Shown: positions 46,928 to 56,982 of the stretch, piece by piece
How positions within the stretch are numbered: position 1 is the stretch's first letter
How the letters are laid out: each line of letters opens with the position of its first letter
Assembly: GCF_000369505.1 (NCBI RefSeq)
Contig: NZ_KB850055.1
Span: forward strand, 744,001 to 808,000
Direction: 5' to 3'
Length of the DNA stretch: 64,000 bases
Source of the DNA: Acinetobacter sp. NIPH 298
Lineage (GTDB): Bacteria; Pseudomonadota; Gammaproteobacteria; Pseudomonadales; Moraxellaceae
Position numbers and translations under genes: made by a program
Notes under the pieces: model-generated
Database searches by the model: none
Seen by the model: only the letters and a program-made list of their open reading frames with translations
What the model was told of the DNA's origin: nothing

Positions 46928-49900
46928 ATGGGTAACTATATTCAATTAAATCGTAGATTCTCACCAGTATTGTCAGATCAAAATTTTGATGTGTCTAATT
47001 TAGATTATTCACTAAATATGAAGTACGGAGAAAAAAATAGTTGGGACGATTTGTTAACTGAATATAGATGTGTGATTTTGGCTGAAGCTGGTGCAGGAAA
47101 AACTAAAGAATTTGAAGAGTGCGCTAAAAGAATTCAAGCAGATAATAAATACGCTTTTTTCATTCGAATAGAAGATATTGATACTGATTTTGTCGATGAG
47201 TTTGAAGTTGGTGATGAAGATCAATTCAATGAATGGCTAGCCTCTACAGATCCTGCATGGTTCTTTTTAGACTCAGTAGATGAAGCCCGCTTAGTAAATC
47301 CAAAACAATTTCATAAAGCTATAAAAAAATTTGCAAAAAAGATAAAGATTGCTACTCAAAGATGTCATATTTATATTTCAAGTCGCCCTTATAGTTGGGG
47401 GTTTGAAAGTGATGAAGAAATTCTTAATACGGAACTGTTTTATGGGATCAAGGAGGAAAAATATAAATCCGATAAGAATGAGAAACTAAAAAGTGGACTT
47501 AAAATTTTTACTCTTTCTCCTTTAACTGTCGAAGATATAAAAAAATTTTGTGAAACTAGATCGGTAGAAAATATTCCAGTTTTACTTAATCAAATCGAAA
47601 GATATGATCTGCTAGAATTTGCTGAACGGCCTTTTGATTTAGAAAGTATTGTTGATAAGTGGAGAAATGAGGGGGCATTGGGTTCTAGATTAGAAATTAT
47701 TAAATATAATATTAATCAAAGATTAGCAGATAGACATGACTCTAATAGACGTAATATCAATATAAGTCCAGATAAACTTGCCCAAGGAGCCCAACGTCTA
47801 GCAGCTGCGGTTATATTAACCCGTAAAGCTAGTATTAATGTACGCTCCTCCAATCTCAATACTAAAAACTTAGATGCTACTAAAGTCCTTCCTGATTGGA
47901 CTGATGAAGAAATATTTGCTTTATTAAGTTGCGCTATTTTTAATGATATCGTATACGAAGCAGTTCGTTTTAGACATAGAGATATTCGAGAGTTTCTTGC
48001 AGCTCAGTGGTTTTCAAATTTATTAAGTGGGGATGATAGACTTTCAACAGAAAGACTTTTTTTTAGAGAGCAATTTGGTGAAAAAATTGTAGTAACTTCA
48101 CTTCGATCAATACTTCCTTGGCTAATATTGTTGGATGAAAAAATTTGTCAAGATGTAATGAAACTCCAACCAGAAATTGCTTTTGAAAATGGTGACCCTG
48201 CACATTTATCATTACATGTACGTAGAAAGCTTTTTTCACAGTTTGTAGAAAGAATTGCAAAGAATCAAGATGATCGAACAATTAGAGATAATGACTCTAT
48301 TGCAAAAATTACTGATTTTGATTTAGAAGATGAAGTTTTATCACTAATAAAAATTTATTATGATAATGAAGATGTTATTTTCTTCTTAGGACGAATGGTC
48401 TGGCAAGGAAAGTTTACTAAATGTCTTTCTTTACTTACATCCATTGCGCTTGATGCTAAAAGAAATATGTACTCTAGGAGAGTATCGATTCGCGCAATTA
48501 TGGCATGTGGGGAACGAGAACAAAAAGTCAATCTTTGGACTAATTTAAATCAAGGCGGGAAAAAACTAGATAGACAGTTAATTGTAGAACTTGTCGATGA
48601 AATTGATCCTGATCAAGAGTTTATCAGTTTACTCATAGAGTCTTTAAGAAATGCAACTTTATATAAAAGATTTGAACATAGTGGGTTAACTGCGGTCTTA
48701 GAGAAATTTGTACAGAATCTTGACGCTATATTAGGATGTGAGTTGCTTATTGGTATAGCTGAACTGTTAACTTCAGAACCTTTTTTTAATACAAGAGAAT
48801 ACAAAATATCGAAAGAATATGCTTGGATTTTAAAAATAGCTTTTCAAATTATTGAAAAATTAATTAGAGAGCGTAATCCTTTAGTACTTGAGGATAGGAT
48901 AATAGAAATACTAATTAATGCTACAGCTCTAGAGCATCAAGGTGATTTTGATGATTTTAATGAAAAGAATAGACTGAGAGAAATTATACCTACATGGTCG
49001 GAGCTTAATGATAAGTTATATTGGAATTCAATTGAAATAGCACGCCAATATTTACTCCAAGAAGAAAAGAATAGATTAACTGATGATTGGGTTGTTTCAT
49101 GTCTATGGCACTTTTGGGAGTTTAATAATGATAGTTTTGATAGATTGTTAAGTTATATTGATATTAAAGATTGTGTGGATGATAAGTTAGTCTGCTTAAA
49201 TCGAGCATTTATAATGTATTCTCAACAGAATAAACCATTTGAAATGTTAACCAAAATACAAGAGGCATGTAAAAGCCATTCTCAACTTATAGATCAGTTA
49301 ACAAGTCTATTAATACCTGTACCCGTTCAAAAAAGTGATATGCAAAAAAAAATCGAAGAAGATGTAATAAAGCAAAAGGCTAAGCGTAAGAAAAAAGAAT
49401 TAAGAGAAAAAAAAGAAAAATTAGATTGGATTCAAAGATTAAAAAATAATCCTGAGCAACTTACGAATTCACCTCATATTTTAAATGGTGAATTAACAAA
49501 CAATCATCTTTGGTTGATGCGTGAACTTGATTATGGTGGAATATCTACAGACCGCTATGGATATCAGAATTGGGAAGACCTAACTCCTGAGTTTGGACAA
49601 GAAGTAGCACAAGCCTATCGTGATTCAGCTATACAATTTTGGCGAGTTTATAAACCTAAATTGCATTCAGAAGAAGCTTTAAAAAAACACAGTACACCTT
49701 GCGATCTAATATTTGGTTTAATAGGGTTGGAACTTGAGTATAAAAAGGATCCTGAATTTTATAACAGATTAAATTCAGATGAAATCACAAATGCCTTAAG
49801 GTATTTTTCATGGGAGTTAAATGGTTTTCCGTCATGGCTAGAAAAATTTTATAAAGTTTTTCCAAATGAAGTTGTTGAAGCTATAAACAAAGAGGTAGTA

Positions 49901-51217
49901 TGGGAACTAGGATCATCAGATCCTGAAGCTGACCAAAACTATAATCATGTCTTGCATGACCTTATTTATCATGCGCCTTGGATACATACGGATATAGCAC
50001 ATAAAATTTTTGAATGGTTAAAAGAAAATTCAAAATTACTTCATAAAGACACTTACAGATATGCAGTACAAATTTTATTAAATTCTGACATTCAAGAGTC
50101 AGATTTTAGTTTACTGGCTCAACAAAAAATTAACGAATTAAGTTTACCTGAGCATAAGGCATGGTGGTATGCACTTTATGTAGATTGCGACCCAGAAGAG
50201 GGAATATTATCCTTAACTACTTGGTTGGAATCATTAGCTATTGAAGATGCTATACAGGCATCTCAAGTTTTTATTTGTCAGTTGATGGGTAAAAGAGATT
50301 CAATAAATGGAAAAGCAGGAAATAATAAGTTTAAAGAGGTTAAGTATTTAAAGAAATTATATTCTTTAATGCATAAATATATAAAGCTAGATGATGATAT
50401 AGAGAGAGCTAATTTAGGAGTATATTCACCTGGTCTTAGGGATGATGCACAAGATGCTAGAGATTTGATTTTTACATATTTGAAAGAGGTTCCTAGTGCT
50501 GAAAGTTATTATGCAATTAAAGATTTATTAAAAGAGTATCCAAGTGAAAATAGACGCATTTGGTTGGAAAAGACTGCTCACAATATTGCCTTGACATGTG
50601 GTGATTTAGAACCTTGGAATATTGAGCAAGTATTACAATTTGAAGCATCAGGTAGTATCAATCCAAAGTCACATAAAGAATTATTTGCTTTAGCTCTGCT
50701 CAGAATAACTGAATTACGAGATTGGCTCGAAAATGGTGATGATAGCCCTTGGCTTACTTGGCAAAGAGTTGAGCAAGAAACAGAGATGAGAAATCTAATT
50801 GCTGGAGAGTTAAGAAAAAAAGCACAATCTAAATATTCAATTTCTCAAGAGAATGAATTAGCAAATAGCCAACGAACTGATATTAGGTTTGATAACCCTA
50901 CAGTAAACAGTCCAGTACCAATTGAATTGAAAATTCTAGATAAAGGTTGGAGTGGGCAAAAACTATGTGAAAGACTGAGAAATCAATTAGTGGGGGATTA
51001 TTTACGTGAGTCAACTGCTGGTTGTGGAATATTTTTATTAGTTGCCCAAGACACAGATAAGACGTGGGAAATTAGTGGTAAGAATGTTGGCTTGAATGAG
51101 TTAGAGTCAGTCCTTCAAGAGTATTGGTATAGTATTGCTCATGAGTGGATTGGAATAGATTCTATCAAAGTTGTCGTCATTGATTTAAGTAAAAGAAAAT
51201 TAGTTGCAACTACATAG
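46928..51217 (+). CDS. NACHT-like STAND NTPase with predicted C-terminal PD-(D/E)XK nuclease
   Basis: This protein has 1429 residues. Near the N-terminus lies Walker A AEAGAGKT (about 52-59) and Walker B WFFLDSVDEAR (111-121), then YISSRPYSWGF, the layout of NACHT-type STAND ATPases. A long helical middle follows, with a Lys/Glu coiled coil near 815-830. The last 113 residues hold D1318/D1322 then E1333-L-K1335 followed by a helix with QKLCERLR, matching the D...ExK core of PD-(D/E)XK nucleases. This suggests a sensor that cuts DNA on phage infection. No partner gene is evident. Confidence 0.75.
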   Translation: MGNYIQLNRRFSPVLSDQNFDVSNLDYSLNMKYGEKNSWDDLLTEYRCVILAEAGAGKTKEFEECAKRIQADNKYAFFIRIEDIDTDFVDEFEVGDEDQFNEWLASTDPAWFFLDSVDEARLVNPKQFHKAIKKFAKKIKIATQRCHIYISSRPYSWGFESDEEILNTELFYGIKEEKYKSDKNEKLKSGLKIFTLSPLTVEDIKKFCETRSVENIPVLLNQIERYDLLEFAERPFDLESIVDKWRNEGALGSRLEIIKYNINQRLADRHDSNRRNINISPDKLAQGAQRLAAAVILTRKASINVRSSNLNTKNLDATKVLPDWTDEEIFALLSCAIFNDIVYEAVRFRHRDIREFLAAQWFSNLLSGDDRLSTERLFFREQFGEKIVVTSLRSILPWLILLDEKICQDVMKLQPEIAFENGDPAHLSLHVRRKLFSQFVERIAKNQDDRTIRDNDSIAKITDFDLEDEVLSLIKIYYDNEDVIFFLGRMVWQGKFTKCLSLLTSIALDAKRNMYSRRVSIRAIMACGEREQKVNLWTNLNQGGKKLDRQLIVELVDEIDPDQEFISLLIESLRNATLYKRFEHSGLTAVLEKFVQNLDAILGCELLIGIAELLTSEPFFNTREYKISKEYAWILKIAFQIIEKLIRERNPLVLEDRIIEILINATALEHQGDFDDFNEKNRLREIIPTWSELNDKLYWNSIEIARQYLLQEEKNRLTDDWVVSCLWHFWEFNNDSFDRLLSYIDIKDCVDDKLVCLNRAFIMYSQQNKPFEMLTKIQEACKSHSQLIDQLTSLLIPVPVQKSDMQKKIEEDVIKQKAKRKKKELREKKEKLDWIQRLKNNPEQLTNSPHILNGELTNNHLWLMRELDYGGISTDRYGYQNWEDLTPEFGQEVAQAYRDSAIQFWRVYKPKLHSEEALKKHSTPCDLIFGLIGLELEYKKDPEFYNRLNSDEITNALRYFSWELNGFPSWLEKFYKVFPNEVVEAINKEVVWELGSSDPEADQNYNHVLHDLIYHAPWIHTDIAHKIFEWLKENSKLLHKDTYRYAVQILLNSDIQESDFSLLAQQKINELSLPEHKAWWYALYVDCDPEEGILSLTTWLESLAIEDAIQASQVFICQLMGKRDSINGKAGNNKFKEVKYLKKLYSLMHKYIKLDDDIERANLGVYSPGLRDDAQDARDLIFTYLKEVPSAESYYAIKDLLKEYPSENRRIWLEKTAHNIALTCGDLEPWNIEQVLQFEASGSINPKSHKELFALALLRITELRDWLENGDDSPWLTWQRVEQETEMRNLIAGELRKKAQSKYSISQENELANSQRTDIRFDNPTVNSPVPIELKILDKGWSGQKLCERLRNQLVGDYLRESTAGCGIFLLVAQDTDKTWEISGKNVGLNELESVLQEYWYSIAHEWIGIDSIKVVVIDLSKRKLVATT

Positions 51218-51254
51218 TTCTTCAAATCTACTAGCTCAAATTTGATCTACAAAC

Positions 51255-52292
51255 GGCTTTGTTGCACAAAGCTATTCTTGAAGGTTTCTTCAGCAATATA
51301 ATTTCCAGATGAAGAAGCCTGCACCTAAAATCTACCGTACAACCAATTGGTCCTCGTATAACCAAGCTTTAATCAAGCGAGGAAATATTTCAATCTGGTT
51401 TGATCCCAAGACCCAATGGTATGCACAGCCACAAGGCAAGCATGGACGAAATCAAACTTATTCCGATACAGCGATTCAATGCTGTTTAATGATCAAATCT
51501 CTATTCCGTCTTTCTTTACGTATGGTCACTGGCTTTGCTCAAAGCTTGATTAAACTCTGTGGTTTGAATTGGACAGCACCAGATTACTCCACCCTCTGTA
51601 GACGACAAAAGCATATTGATATTACGATAAGCTATCAGAAAAGTCGTGAAGGACTACATCTATTGGTAGACTCAACTGGCTTAAAGTTTTTAGGCGAATG
51701 CGAATGGAAACGCAAGAAACATCAGCCTGAATATCGTCGGCAATGGCGTAAACTGCATATTGGTATAGATGCTAAAACCTTGCAAATACGAGCTGTGCAG
51801 CTCACAACAAATAATTTCAGTGATTCACAAGTCTTGGGTGATCTGCTAAATCAAATCCCATCTGATGAACTCATTGACTCTGTCTATACCGATGGAGCCT
51901 ATGACACGAAATTGTGAAGACAAGTGATTTCAGATCGTCATGCACATGCCGTAATTCCTCCAAGAAAAATGCAAGGCCATGGAAAGATAAGAAATGGGGA
52001 TCTTTAGAAAGAAATGAACTATTGAAAACAGTCAAACGGTTAGGTAGGTCACTTTGGAAAAAGTGGTCTGGCTATCATCGGCGCAGTTTGGTTGAAACTA
52101 AGATGCATTGCATCAAATTATTGGGCGATAAACTCAATGCTAGGAACTTTCAAAGTCAAGTGAATGAGATTCATGCACGTGTGGCAGTATTAAATAAATT
52201 TACGGAATTAGGCAGACCTAACACCTAAGTTGTGCCTTGAATTTGGTAGGACTTGGTGAAATCAGCCTTTAAAAGGTTTGTGCAACAAAGCC
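51255..52292 (+). mobile_element. IS5 family (IS903 group-like) insertion sequence, decayed
   Basis: Inverted ends GGCTTTGTTGCACAAA lie at 51255 and (reverse complement) at 52277-52292. One transposase gene fills it, broken by a stop and a frameshift. No 9-bp target duplication is seen at the flanks (TCTACAAAC and GTTAAAGTT). Confidence 0.85.
51309..52228 (+). pseudogene. IS5-type transposase, broken
   Basis: The first frame (51309-51917, 202 residues) includes the DDE aspartates LLVDSTGLKF and VYTDGAYD, then stops at a TGA (51915-51917) where Cys is expected. The frame then shifts at a run of A near 51966 and resumes as KNARPWKDKKWGSLERNE to 52228, with the catalytic Glu in RSLVETKMHCIKLLG. 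Together they give a full-length transposase sequence. Two defects make it unlikely to be active. Confidence 0.85.
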
Positions 52293-52453
52293 GTTAAAGT
52301 TTAAAAATAACTATAAGTGTAAAAACTAAATTATTTTTTACTTATTATTTATAAGTGACTGTGCTTAATAGAGAAATTTATACTTTGAACGGTAACATTA
52401 TTGTATAGTAACAGACTTTGATAAAACAAATTTATAAAAAGGGGGTGCAGTAC

Positions 52454-55012
52454 ATGGCTAAGGTTTTCATTAGTTATGCTCATAAAGATGAAGAGTTCAA
52501 AAACTCTCTAATTGAGCACATGTCCTCACTTAAAAGATCGGGATTGATCGAAGAATGGAACGATAGAAAAATTGAAGCGGGGAAAAACTGGAAAAATGAG
52601 ATATCTGATAATTTACAAAGTGCAACAATCATTCTCTTTTTAATTAGTGCGAGTTTCTTAGATTCAGATTATTGTATAGAAATAGAAGCAAAAACAGCCT
52701 TAGAAATGCATTCTGAAGGCAGAGCTTTATTGATTCCAATAGTTATTCGCCCTATTTATTGGGAGCATTCTGAATTCTATAAATTACAGGCTTTACCTAA
52801 AGATGCTAAGGCTGTAGCAACATGGGAGAATGAAGATGAAGCTTGGCTAGATGTAATACAAGGTTTGAATAGGTCCATCACTAATTTTAAGCCAGTTACA
52901 ATTATGAACAAAATAATAAATAGTGACATTGATAACGAAATAGGTCCAACAACACAAATTAAAGATTGGTTAAATGATACTGAAATTACTTTGACACATA
53001 GGAATGTTAGTAAAATAAATTTAGAGCAAATTTTTATTACGCCAGATGTTGAAGTTAAACAAGAAAAAAAGAAAGATGAAATTAAAACCTATTATGATGC
53101 AAGTGAAGTTTTAGAAAAATACAGTGAAATTTTAATGGTTGGTGAGGAGCAACAAGGTAAAACTTCACTTCTAAAATACTATTATAAAAGCCTTTTGAAA
53201 CAAGGTTGTTTGCCACTATACTTGAACGGTCCTGATGTTAAAAAAGCTAATCTTAAAGAGGTGGTTTCAAAAGAAATTAAGAAACAATATGTTAATTTAA
53301 CATATGATGATTATTTTAATTCAGGAAAAACTATACTATTTTTAGATAATGTTGACCAAATTGGATTAAATAATAAATTTAGAGATTTATTTCTTAATGA
53401 ATGTAATGAATTGTTTTCTAAGAAAATTTATACAGGACCTATTGCTTATCTTTTAGTTGCTAACGATATAGAACCATTATTTGGATTTAGAAAAACTGAA
53501 ATTATTGGCTTAGGTCATAAAAAAAGGGAGCAATTAATTCAAAAATGGATATCCTTAGGTGTAGAGGAGACAATATGTGATAAGGAGTTATACGAAAAAT
53601 GTGATGATCTTAAGGAAAGAGTAAATACAGTTGTAAAAAGGAATATTGTCCCTCCTAAACCTATTTATATATTAATGATATTACAAATGTTTGAGGCACA
53701 TTCTAAGCTTAATCTAGAGCTATCATCACATGGACATTGTTATCAACAATTAATCTATCAATCATTTGAAAATGCAAAAATTAATGAAAGAGAGTTTGAT
53801 AAGTATTTAAATGTTTTAACTGAGTTGGCTTGGACAATTTTCTTAAAAGATAGTGATTTAAATGAACATCAATTAGATGAATTTTTTATAAATTATGCCG
53901 TAGAATTTTTAAACATAGATCATGATACTATTTTAGAAAAATTAAAAAAACATTCAATATTAGTTAAAAATGGGTTTCTTACTGGTTTTAAGTATCCATA
54001 TATATTTTACTTCTTTGTAGGGAAGAAGATTGCAGAGTCCTTTTCTGAAGATGACAACTCAAAACTTAAAGTTGATTTTCTAATCGAAAATATGCATCGA
54101 GAGGACTTTGCTAATATTTTAATATTCATTACACATCATACAAAAGATGCATGGGTGTTGGAAAAAATTAATATGGTTATGAAGTCATTATTTAACTCTA
54201 ATGATGAGGCCTCTTTAGAAAAGAATCAACTTGTCTTTATGGATGAGTTTATGAAACAAATACCTGAATTAATTATTGAACAAAGAGGAGTTCAAATTGA
54301 GCGGGATAAGTATAATGACAAATTAGATTTAGTTGAGAGATCTAACGAAAACTCAAGAGATTTTGAAAGTGAAGAGATATCAAAAGATATACTTGCTAAT
54401 ATTAATAAAACTTTTAAAGGAATGGAAATTTCAGGACAGATTATTAGAAACCGACATGCATCATTGAAGCGATCAGCCTTACAAGAATTGGCTACTGAAA
54501 GTATTAAATCAGGTTTAAGATTTTTACAATATTTTATTACTATTACGGATATTGCGAAGAAAGAAATAGTACAAGTAATAGCTTTACAGTTAGCTGAAAA
54601 TCCTTCTCTTACAGATAGAGAAGTAGAAAAGTTGGCAGAAAATGCATATGTACATTTAACTTACAATGTAATGCAAGGAGTTATAAGGAAAATTGCAGCA
54701 TCAATTGGTTCTAGAGATGCTATGCAAGTTTATGAAGTTATTAAAAATGAAAATGAAACACCTGCATTAATTCTATTAACTCAATGTATTAATTTACATT
54801 TTAATAAAAAAATTGATATTGTGAAAGTTGAAGGGACAGCTGAAAAATTAAAATCAAATCCTGTTTGTTTTCGGATATTGAAGGAATTAATAGTTCAGCA
54901 TATATATATGTTTCCTACCGACTATAAAGAAAAGCAGCAATTATCTGAGTTGCTTAAACTTCCAGTACAAAAACAAAACTTAATTGGGAAAAAACAGAAA
55001 ACTTTAGCTTAA
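52454..55012 (+). CDS. TIR-STAND NTPase protein
   Basis: This protein has 852 residues. ATG at 52454 (MAKVFISYAHKDEEFK) is chosen, with GGGGG about 14 bases upstream; a longer frame adds 12 residues before the TIR fold. The TIR domain (1-140) has FISYAHKDE, LFLISASFLDSDYC and the presumed catalytic E78 of NADase TIRs. Walker A GEEQQGKT (230-237) and Walker B ILFLDNVD (294-301) mark the NTPase. The C-terminal 450 residues are helical. Such proteins are bacterial NLR-like sensors. The defence role is inference. Confidence 0.8.
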   Translation: MAKVFISYAHKDEEFKNSLIEHMSSLKRSGLIEEWNDRKIEAGKNWKNEISDNLQSATIILFLISASFLDSDYCIEIEAKTALEMHSEGRALLIPIVIRPIYWEHSEFYKLQALPKDAKAVATWENEDEAWLDVIQGLNRSITNFKPVTIMNKIINSDIDNEIGPTTQIKDWLNDTEITLTHRNVSKINLEQIFITPDVEVKQEKKKDEIKTYYDASEVLEKYSEILMVGEEQQGKTSLLKYYYKSLLKQGCLPLYLNGPDVKKANLKEVVSKEIKKQYVNLTYDDYFNSGKTILFLDNVDQIGLNNKFRDLFLNECNELFSKKIYTGPIAYLLVANDIEPLFGFRKTEIIGLGHKKREQLIQKWISLGVEETICDKELYEKCDDLKERVNTVVKRNIVPPKPIYILMILQMFEAHSKLNLELSSHGHCYQQLIYQSFENAKINEREFDKYLNVLTELAWTIFLKDSDLNEHQLDEFFINYAVEFLNIDHDTILEKLKKHSILVKNGFLTGFKYPYIFYFFVGKKIAESFSEDDNSKLKVDFLIENMHREDFANILIFITHHTKDAWVLEKINMVMKSLFNSNDEASLEKNQLVFMDEFMKQIPELIIEQRGVQIERDKYNDKLDLVERSNENSRDFESEEISKDILANINKTFKGMEISGQIIRNRHASLKRSALQELATESIKSGLRFLQYFITITDIAKKEIVQVIALQLAENPSLTDREVEKLAENAYVHLTYNVMQGVIRKIAASIGSRDAMQVYEVIKNENETPALILLTQCINLHFNKKIDIVKVEGTAEKLKSNPVCFRILKELIVQHIYMFPTDYKEKQQLSELLKLPVQKQNLIGKKQKTLA

Positions 55013-55017
55013 ATATA

Positions 55018-55052
55018 AAAAAGATCTTGTTATTTTTTAACAGGATCTTTTT
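55018..55052 (+). terminator. Terminator after TIR-STAND gene
   Basis: AAAAGATCTTGTTA/TAACAGGATCTTTT stem with a TTTTTT loop and a T run, with one mismatch. Confidence 0.8.
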
Positions 55053-55243
55053 TATGTCTTTTCTTGCGATCCATTGGGTATGTTCACTAGAAAAGGCATT
55101 TTATGCATCACTGACAAATGATGAAAAATCATTTTCGGTTAGAATATTCTTTGATTGGCTCTTTATGGTACTAATTTCGTGAGCAGCTAAAGCATATGAT
55201 GCAGCTAACTCCGAAAATCTTTTTGCTTGCATACATGTTAAGA

Positions 55244-56464
55244 TGATCCTAGTCAAAATAATGGACATATAGTCCCTCTAAAGGTAACGTAATATTAACC
55301 TTGGAGATACAAGAAATGGCTAAACACTTTAGTCCTGAATTTAAACAACAAGCTATAGAGTATGCACTGGCAAACTCACATGAACCATTAGCGGCCATAG
55401 CCAGAAATTGAGTATGGGTTATTGATAAATGGGTACGCAAAACGAATCTGGGTGTAACTAGCAAATGACAACTTACGCCAGAACAACAACGTATTGTTGA
55501 ACTTGATAAGGAAAACAGACAACTCAAGCAAACCAATGACATTCTAAAAAAGGCGCCCATGTACTTTCTGCCAGCCGAACAAGTCAAAAGAAGTACACGT
55601 TAATACGCGACTTAAGTTTGAAAGGTACAAGTGGTATTGTTGCTTATAAAAGTCTTGATGCAAGTAGATCTGGTTATCATGCTTGGTGCGGCAGGCAAGT
55701 AAAGACCGAGCAGAAGTACCATGATCTCAAAACGGTGTATTGGCAACATCATGCTCGTTTGGGGGCACCGTCAGTGGTTTATGACATTCGTGACCTTGGC
55801 TACAGTATGAGTGAACGTACGGTAGGAAGAATGCTCAAGCATTTCGGATTACGCAGTAAGATTTCACGTAAATATAAACATACGATCGATTCAAATCATC
55901 GTTGCCTACAGCTCCAAATTTGTTGAATCGCCAGTTTACAGTCCTTTAACCTAACAAAGTTTGGACAACAGATATAACCTATATCCGTGCCAAGCAAGGA
56001 TGTTGTATTTATGTGTGATGTTGTATCTATTTAGACGTCGTATTTTGGGTTGGAAAGCTAGCCATAGAATAGACCGTTAATTGGTATGTTATGCATTTAA
56101 TTATGCATTGGCTCGTCAGTTACCCAAAGAGTGTGATGGTGCATTCGGATCAAGGCTCACAGTACTGTAGTCGTGATTTTAAAGCGATACTATTGACGAA
56201 TGAGTGTATTCAGAGAATGTCTCTCAGGGGAAACTATTGGGATAATACTATAAGCTTCTTTAACACGTTAAAATGACATGTTATTCATGACAGCAACTTT
56301 GCTACACGGCAAGAGGCTAAAGTGGTACTGTTCGAGTATATTGAGATTTACTACAATCGAATGAAGCGACACACTGCAAATGGCTGGTTAAGTCCAGAAA
56401 CTTTTGAGCAGAAATATTTTAGAGCTTTAGAGGGATCTACTGTCCACAATTCTGTCTAGGATCA
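55244..56464 (+). mobile_element. IS3 family insertion sequence, heavily decayed
   Basis: Ends TGATCCTAG(T/A)CA-(G/A)AAT..TGGACA lie in inverted orientation at 55244 and 56464. OrfA (MAKHFSPEFKQQAIEYAL...) has several stops. OrfB survives in pieces: GYHAWCGRQ ... LGYSMSERTVGRML at 55618-55926, DQGSQYCSRDFKAIL at about 56147, and RMKRHTANGWLSPETF near the end. No target duplication is clear. Confidence 0.8.
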
Positions 56465-56563
56465 TAGGGAATTAAACGCTTTTATCAATAACTAATTATT
56501 GAATACACCTTGAAAAATAGAAAAATAAACCAATATATTTTTTTTTATACAGAGAAAATTTTT

Positions 56564-56962
56564 ATGGCAAATCATGCTGTTTTTATTAGTTATGATCATT
56601 CTGAAGATGTTCACTATAAACGTTTACTCGAGGCTTGGGATGCTAATAGTAATTTTGATTTTCAATTTGAAAATCACAGTGTTCGTCAACCAATTAATAG
56701 TACATATGCTCCAGCAATTAAAACAGCAATTACTAAAAAGATGCAAAATGCCTCACATCTTTTGGTGATTGTTGGTGCAAAGAGCTATACCAGTAGTTGG
56801 ATTGAGTGGGAAATTAATAAAGCTAAAGAATTAGGTTTGAAAATAGCAGCTGTAAAAATCAATAGCACTTATTCAAGCCCTACAAATTTACTAGGTTGTG
56901 GTACATCTTGGGCAACTAGTTTTACCAAAGATAAAATTATTGAAGCACTAAATAAAGCATAA
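56564..56962 (+). CDS. TIR-like (DUF1863/ThsB-type) protein, first of a three-gene cassette
   Basis: This protein has 132 residues. ATG at 56564 (MANHAVFISYDHSED) is chosen over an upstream in-frame ATG. The fold order is VFISY strand, helix, HLLVIVGAKSYTSSWIEWE with presumed catalytic E83, and a final helix. ThsB proteins make a NAD-derived signal after infection. The next gene starts 20 bases downstream. Alternative: a non-catalytic TIR-like adaptor. Confidence 0.7.
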   Translation: MANHAVFISYDHSEDVHYKRLLEAWDANSNFDFQFENHSVRQPINSTYAPAIKTAITKKMQNASHLLVIVGAKSYTSSWIEWEINKAKELGLKIAAVKINSTYSSPTNLLGCGTSWATSFTKDKIIEALNKA

Positions 56963-56982
56963 AAATACGAGTAGTAAAAATC

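Noticed and set aside
55618..55926. Complete IS3 transposase gene
   Set aside because: Only fragments remain; stop codons interrupt both OrfA and OrfB, so it is treated as a decayed element.
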